From contig CM042012.1 in the NCBI GenBank assembly GCA_023525715.1, forward strand, positions 51,925,008 through 51,989,007: DNA of 64,000 nucleotides. Direction: 5' to 3'. The translations under genes and the position numbers were made by a program. Positions 61,188 through 64,000 of this stretch are shown here, piece after piece. Each line of letters begins with the position of its first letter. Position 1 is the stretch's first letter. The notes under the pieces are model-generated. The model was not told the DNA's origin. It saw only the letters and a program-made list of their open reading frames with translations, and did no database searches. The stretch comes from Cichorium intybus. Taxonomy: Eukaryota; Streptophyta; Magnoliopsida; Asterales; Asteraceae.

Positions 61188-63375
61188 CACACCATCCGAG
61201 GGTCGAAGAATTTGAAAAACTATATAATCGTTAAACATGTGAAAAGGTAAGAAATTTCTTATTTTATTTTAGTATTTTGAAATGATATTTATTTTTATAA
61301 ATTGTGAAAAATATTTGTTATTTTATTTTAGTATTTTGAAAGGATATTTATTTTTATAAATTGTAAATAAGAAACTCCTGTTTATCTTTCTTTTAGGGCT
61401 GTTACAATGTTTAATAAAACTTCAATGACTTGGACATTCCCCGAGGTAATTGATATCTTTGTTTTAGGGCTGTTACAATATTTTTATATCAAAAAAACAA
61501 ACTCTTATTTATATAACTTTTTAGTGCAACCAACAATCGTCCGATTGGGAGTGCGGTTATTATGTTTTGAATTGGATGCATGATTTCGTGTTGTACCGAC
61601 AACATGGATTTCAGGAAGTAAGTACATTGTTAAATGTTTTTTGGGCATATATTCTATTACTTGAAATCCCCACATTTGTTAAATAACAATTTTTTATTTT
61701 AATTTTTATAGAACATTTGGAAAGACAAAAAACCATATACGGCCGAGGAGTTGGATGACCGCGTTGAGACATGGATAACAACTTTTGCAAATAAATATCT
61801 CAAATGAAGGCAATTTGGTTCACGGTTAGTTGTTAAATAAGAAAAATTAGAAAGTACAATGCTATAATAGGATAGTTTTTCAAAGTACAATTGTCTTGGT
61901 AACAAAACATGCATTGAAAATATTTTGTACAATGCGAATTTTGTAGAAAGGGTAGTTGAAAACAAAGTTTTGAAAAAGGTGCCGAATTTTGTAGAAAGAG
62001 TAGTTGAAAACAAAGTTTTGAAAAAGGTGTAGAATTTTGTAGAAAGGGTTGTTGAATAACTCTAGTTTTGACAAATGATGATCACAAAAGAACGTTCTTG
62101 GGTTGCTATATGTTTTATATATAGTTATGGTTTTGTTTGTATGGTGTATCATATTGGTGAAAATGACATTATATTAGAGTTTTGATGTATTATATTGGTG
62201 AGGTGTTGTGGTTATGTGTCAAATATAGTACGGTTTATTACTATTAGACGTATCAAATATAGTACAATATAGTACGGTTGGGGTTGATGTATTGTATTAG
62301 ATGTATCAAATATAATACGGTTGATTTATCATATAGTACGGTTGATTTATCATATAGTACGGTTATAGTTGTATTAGATGTATCGAATATAGTATGGTTG
62401 ATTTATCATATAGTACGGTTGGATGCTGTATTAGATAGGTGTATGATATTGGATGATATAGTACGGTCATCAATGATGTATTATATTGTGCAGATGCGTA
62501 TTAGATAGGTGTATGATATTGGATGATATATTACGGTCATCAATGATGTATTATATTGTGAAGTAATATAATACACCCATCTATTAATACGGTCGACCAT
62601 TTGTACTATATTAACCATTTCAACTGTATTATATATGCGTTTTTCCAGTAGTGGTACCATCAAACAGTCAACCGTCTAAGGGGTAACTCTTTCTCCCTTG
62701 TTCTGAAATATTTTAATGTACAACGGGGACGTTGTATGGTTTTAAGTGTGGGGTGTGGACGGTCGAAAGAGTATTTTTTAAATTTTTGCGAGAAATGACC
62801 AATTTTCAAAATTTTTAGCAACGTTTTCAAAAGTTCTATTAGATTGTAATTTTGAAATGAATAGTTTGTAAATGTTTTAGCATTAGTATTTTTCAAGAGA
62901 TACTCTTTAGTTGTTATCATGCTATGAGTTTAGTCAAATAAGTTGAGTTTTATGAGTTAGAAGATTAGAGTATGTTAGGATTGAAATTTAGGAAGGGACT
63001 GTCAATCAGTGGCCATCGTTGTTCGAGCCGGTAGGTCTAAATGGGTGGGGCTTATGCACCTTGCCACCTAAGATCGTCTGGTCTGAGATGGTATTTCTGA
63101 AAGCTCGTTACACGGACAACATCGAAAGTCATGGATAGTTATTTAATGGCCTTTAGAATCTGAATGAGTAAGTACACTTCATAGTGGACAGAAAATTTGT
63201 AATCAAGGGTTCTTTAGAAAGTCATGAATTCCAAAGAATATTCTAGTTATGTTTTCAAAAACTATTTCACTCTAACTCTTGGGACAATAAGCTTTGAAAT
63301 TGAACACATTCAAAAATAGTTTGAGTCTTTGTTAAAATCTATTAAAAACTCTCTTGCTTGGGGACAAGCAAGACA

Positions 63376-63390
63376 CAAGTGTGGGGTGTT
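63376..63390 (+). other. Polypurine tract, Athila copy 2
   Basis: CAAGTGTGGGG at 63376-63386, four bases before the 3' LTR. Confidence 0.7.
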
Positions 63391-64000
63391 TGACAACGCC
63401 TAGTAATATCAAGTATTTTAGTTGTTGTTGAGCCTTATTCTTGGTGCAAATATATCATATATGCATTAGTATTATCACTTTTTGTGTCAGTGCTTGTTTG
63501 CAAAGAAAAGTTACCATCATGGGTTAAACGCGTACAAAATGAAGAAGTTTGAAGATAAAGTCAAAATCAGTCGACTGGACAAGTGTGCGTGCGCGACGCG
63601 CCACGTCAGAAGATGAGACGGCGAAGAAATTCAAACCGCGAGAAAACGGGGATAAGGCACTACGCGCGCCGCGGTTTTGAGGTATGCGCGGAGCGGGTTC
63701 TAATTTTCCACAACTATAAATAGAGGCTATTAGGTCGAATTCCGGAAGCGAAGATCAGACCCTAAGGTGGACTTATGGTGACTTTGACTCAAGTTTCGAG
63801 ATTTCATCAGCCCATTGTGGTATTTTTATGTTTTCACTCTACTTTTAGTTTTAGTTTAGTTGTTTTGAGCTTGTAGCTTGGTGTTTTTGGGTGTGACAAC
63901 TATTAGCATTAGGTTAAAGTTTCTGAATTTCATTTGTTACTGTTTTGAATGTTCTGGATCTGAAGTTTATGCAAGTAATCATTTGGTTCCATGTTTATTG
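63391..64000 (+). repeat. 3' LTR of Athila copy 2, cut by the window end
   Basis: TGACAACGCCTAG onward matches the 5' LTR at 34569. The visible part is 610 bp and includes TATAAATA (63715-63722). Its CG-rich U3 block is shorter than in the 5' LTR. Confidence 0.9.

Larger units (their letters stand above)
58848..61807 (+). pseudogene. CACTA second gene, Ulp1-like C-terminus, broken
   Basis: Exon-like blocks: 58848-59081 (MKQQKRNKRSVTMIRDRSKEYLANLK...), about 59160-59356 (KRAYWHIPNDDPKKQVLADCNTQWRSYKSRL), about 59428-59675 (frameshifted; HTGYRGKEAQWDEEVEFG), 59770-60110, 60164-60420 (VPTYCELLLPYGTVRPTLAKGTVYPFGNGL, DUF8039-like), a duplicated 36-codon exon (60643-60750), a Gln-Thr repeat exon (60825-61246) and two or three short exons to the stop at 61805-61807. 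The last part reads CNQQSSDWECGYYVLNWMHDF, like the C-terminal Gln...Cys region of C48 (Ulp1) peptidases known from plant CACTA elements. The His/Asp half of the active site is not visible, so the peptidase is incomplete. Confidence 0.7.
53001..62653 (+). mobile_element. CACTA (En/Spm) transposon, 9.65 kb
   Basis: Ends CACTACTGGAAAAA and TTTTTCCAGTAGTG are flanked by GTA on both sides (52998-53000 and 62654-62656), the CACTA signature. Both subterminal regions (53030-53400 and 62160-62600) carry many TATAGTACGGTT / TATTATATGAG-type short repeats in varied orientation, where transposase is expected to bind. It encodes a Tnp2-class gene and a second multi-exon gene that ends in a Ulp1-like domain. 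Both are broken. It interrupts the 3' region of Athila copy 2 and split its downstream hairpin region from the 3' LTR. Confidence 0.95.
34569..64000 (+). mobile_element. Athila-like Gypsy retrotransposon, copy 2
   Basis: 5' LTR, tRNA-Asp-type primer site, gag, pol, an Athila ORF in env position, then a 3' LTR that starts at 63391 and leaves the window. Sequence preceding it is ACAGT (34564-34568), the expected target duplication. Insertions account for much of its length: an unidentified one in gag (about 37280-38655), LARD copy 2 (45179-52693) and a CACTA element (53001-62653). All its coding regions are broken. Without the insertions the element would be roughly 11 kb, in the usual Athila range. 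Confidence 0.9.

Noticed and set aside
60794..61238. Minus-strand frames of Val-Trp and Gly-Leu repeats
   Set aside because: Antisense shadows of the (CAGACC)49 array. Only the plus-strand Gln-Thr reading fits the surrounding exon and its splice sites.

Overview
The window is an intergenic, transposon-dense stretch of a flowering-plant nuclear genome. I found no convincing host gene, rRNA, tRNA or CRISPR array. The families present (Athila-type Gypsy with an extra 3' ORF, Tork-type Copia, chromovirus LTRs, plant L1 LINE, CACTA with Tnp2, hAT, MULE and Tourist-like MITEs) point to a eudicot. An Asteraceae genome such as lettuce is my guess, but nothing here proves it.

Left block (1-10188) reads as a triple nest. 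A plant LINE (7882-10188) carries a non-coding Copia-type LTR element (LARD copy 1, 4029-7881). That element in turn carries an Athila element, of which only the 3' part (1-4028) is visible. The left halves of all three lie outside the window.

Middle block (10189-34568) holds: a foldback MULE (10251-11595) interrupted by a TTA-flanked Harbinger-like element; a small hAT MITE (11870-12221); a 9-bp-TSD MULE (12494-19267) split by a young Tork Copia element (12825-18017); a Tourist-like MITE (19698-19999); a hAT-like MITE (20989-23954) split by a gag-only Copia element (21101-23656, minus strand); a decayed hAT transposon (24547-29651, minus-strand transposase) that received an element flanked by (TA)n; and two solo LTRs (30259-31573 and 32858-34347) sitting in or beside remnants of a chromovirus LTR.

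Right block (34569-64000) is one Athila-like element with its 5' LTR, tRNA primer site, broken gag and pol, an env-position ORF and the start of its 3' LTR. It has been expanded by an unidentified insertion in gag, a complete LARD (45179-52693, minus strand, 776-bp LTRs with about one difference, TSD CTTTG) and a 9.65-kb CACTA transposon (53001-62653, TSD GTA) with a Tnp2 gene and a Ulp1-like second gene.

Nearly every coding region is broken by stops or frameshifts. The Tork gag-pol is the best preserved, with one frameshift near its start. The most unusual signals are non-coding. The LARD family carries four hairpins with unrelated stems that all present the same loop of about 22 nt. The two Athila copies share four copies of a polypurine-tract-like motif at conserved spacing, and a hairpin with one compensatory base change. 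Several LTR families each carry their own CG-rich repeated module, in three of them clearly upstream of the TATA box.
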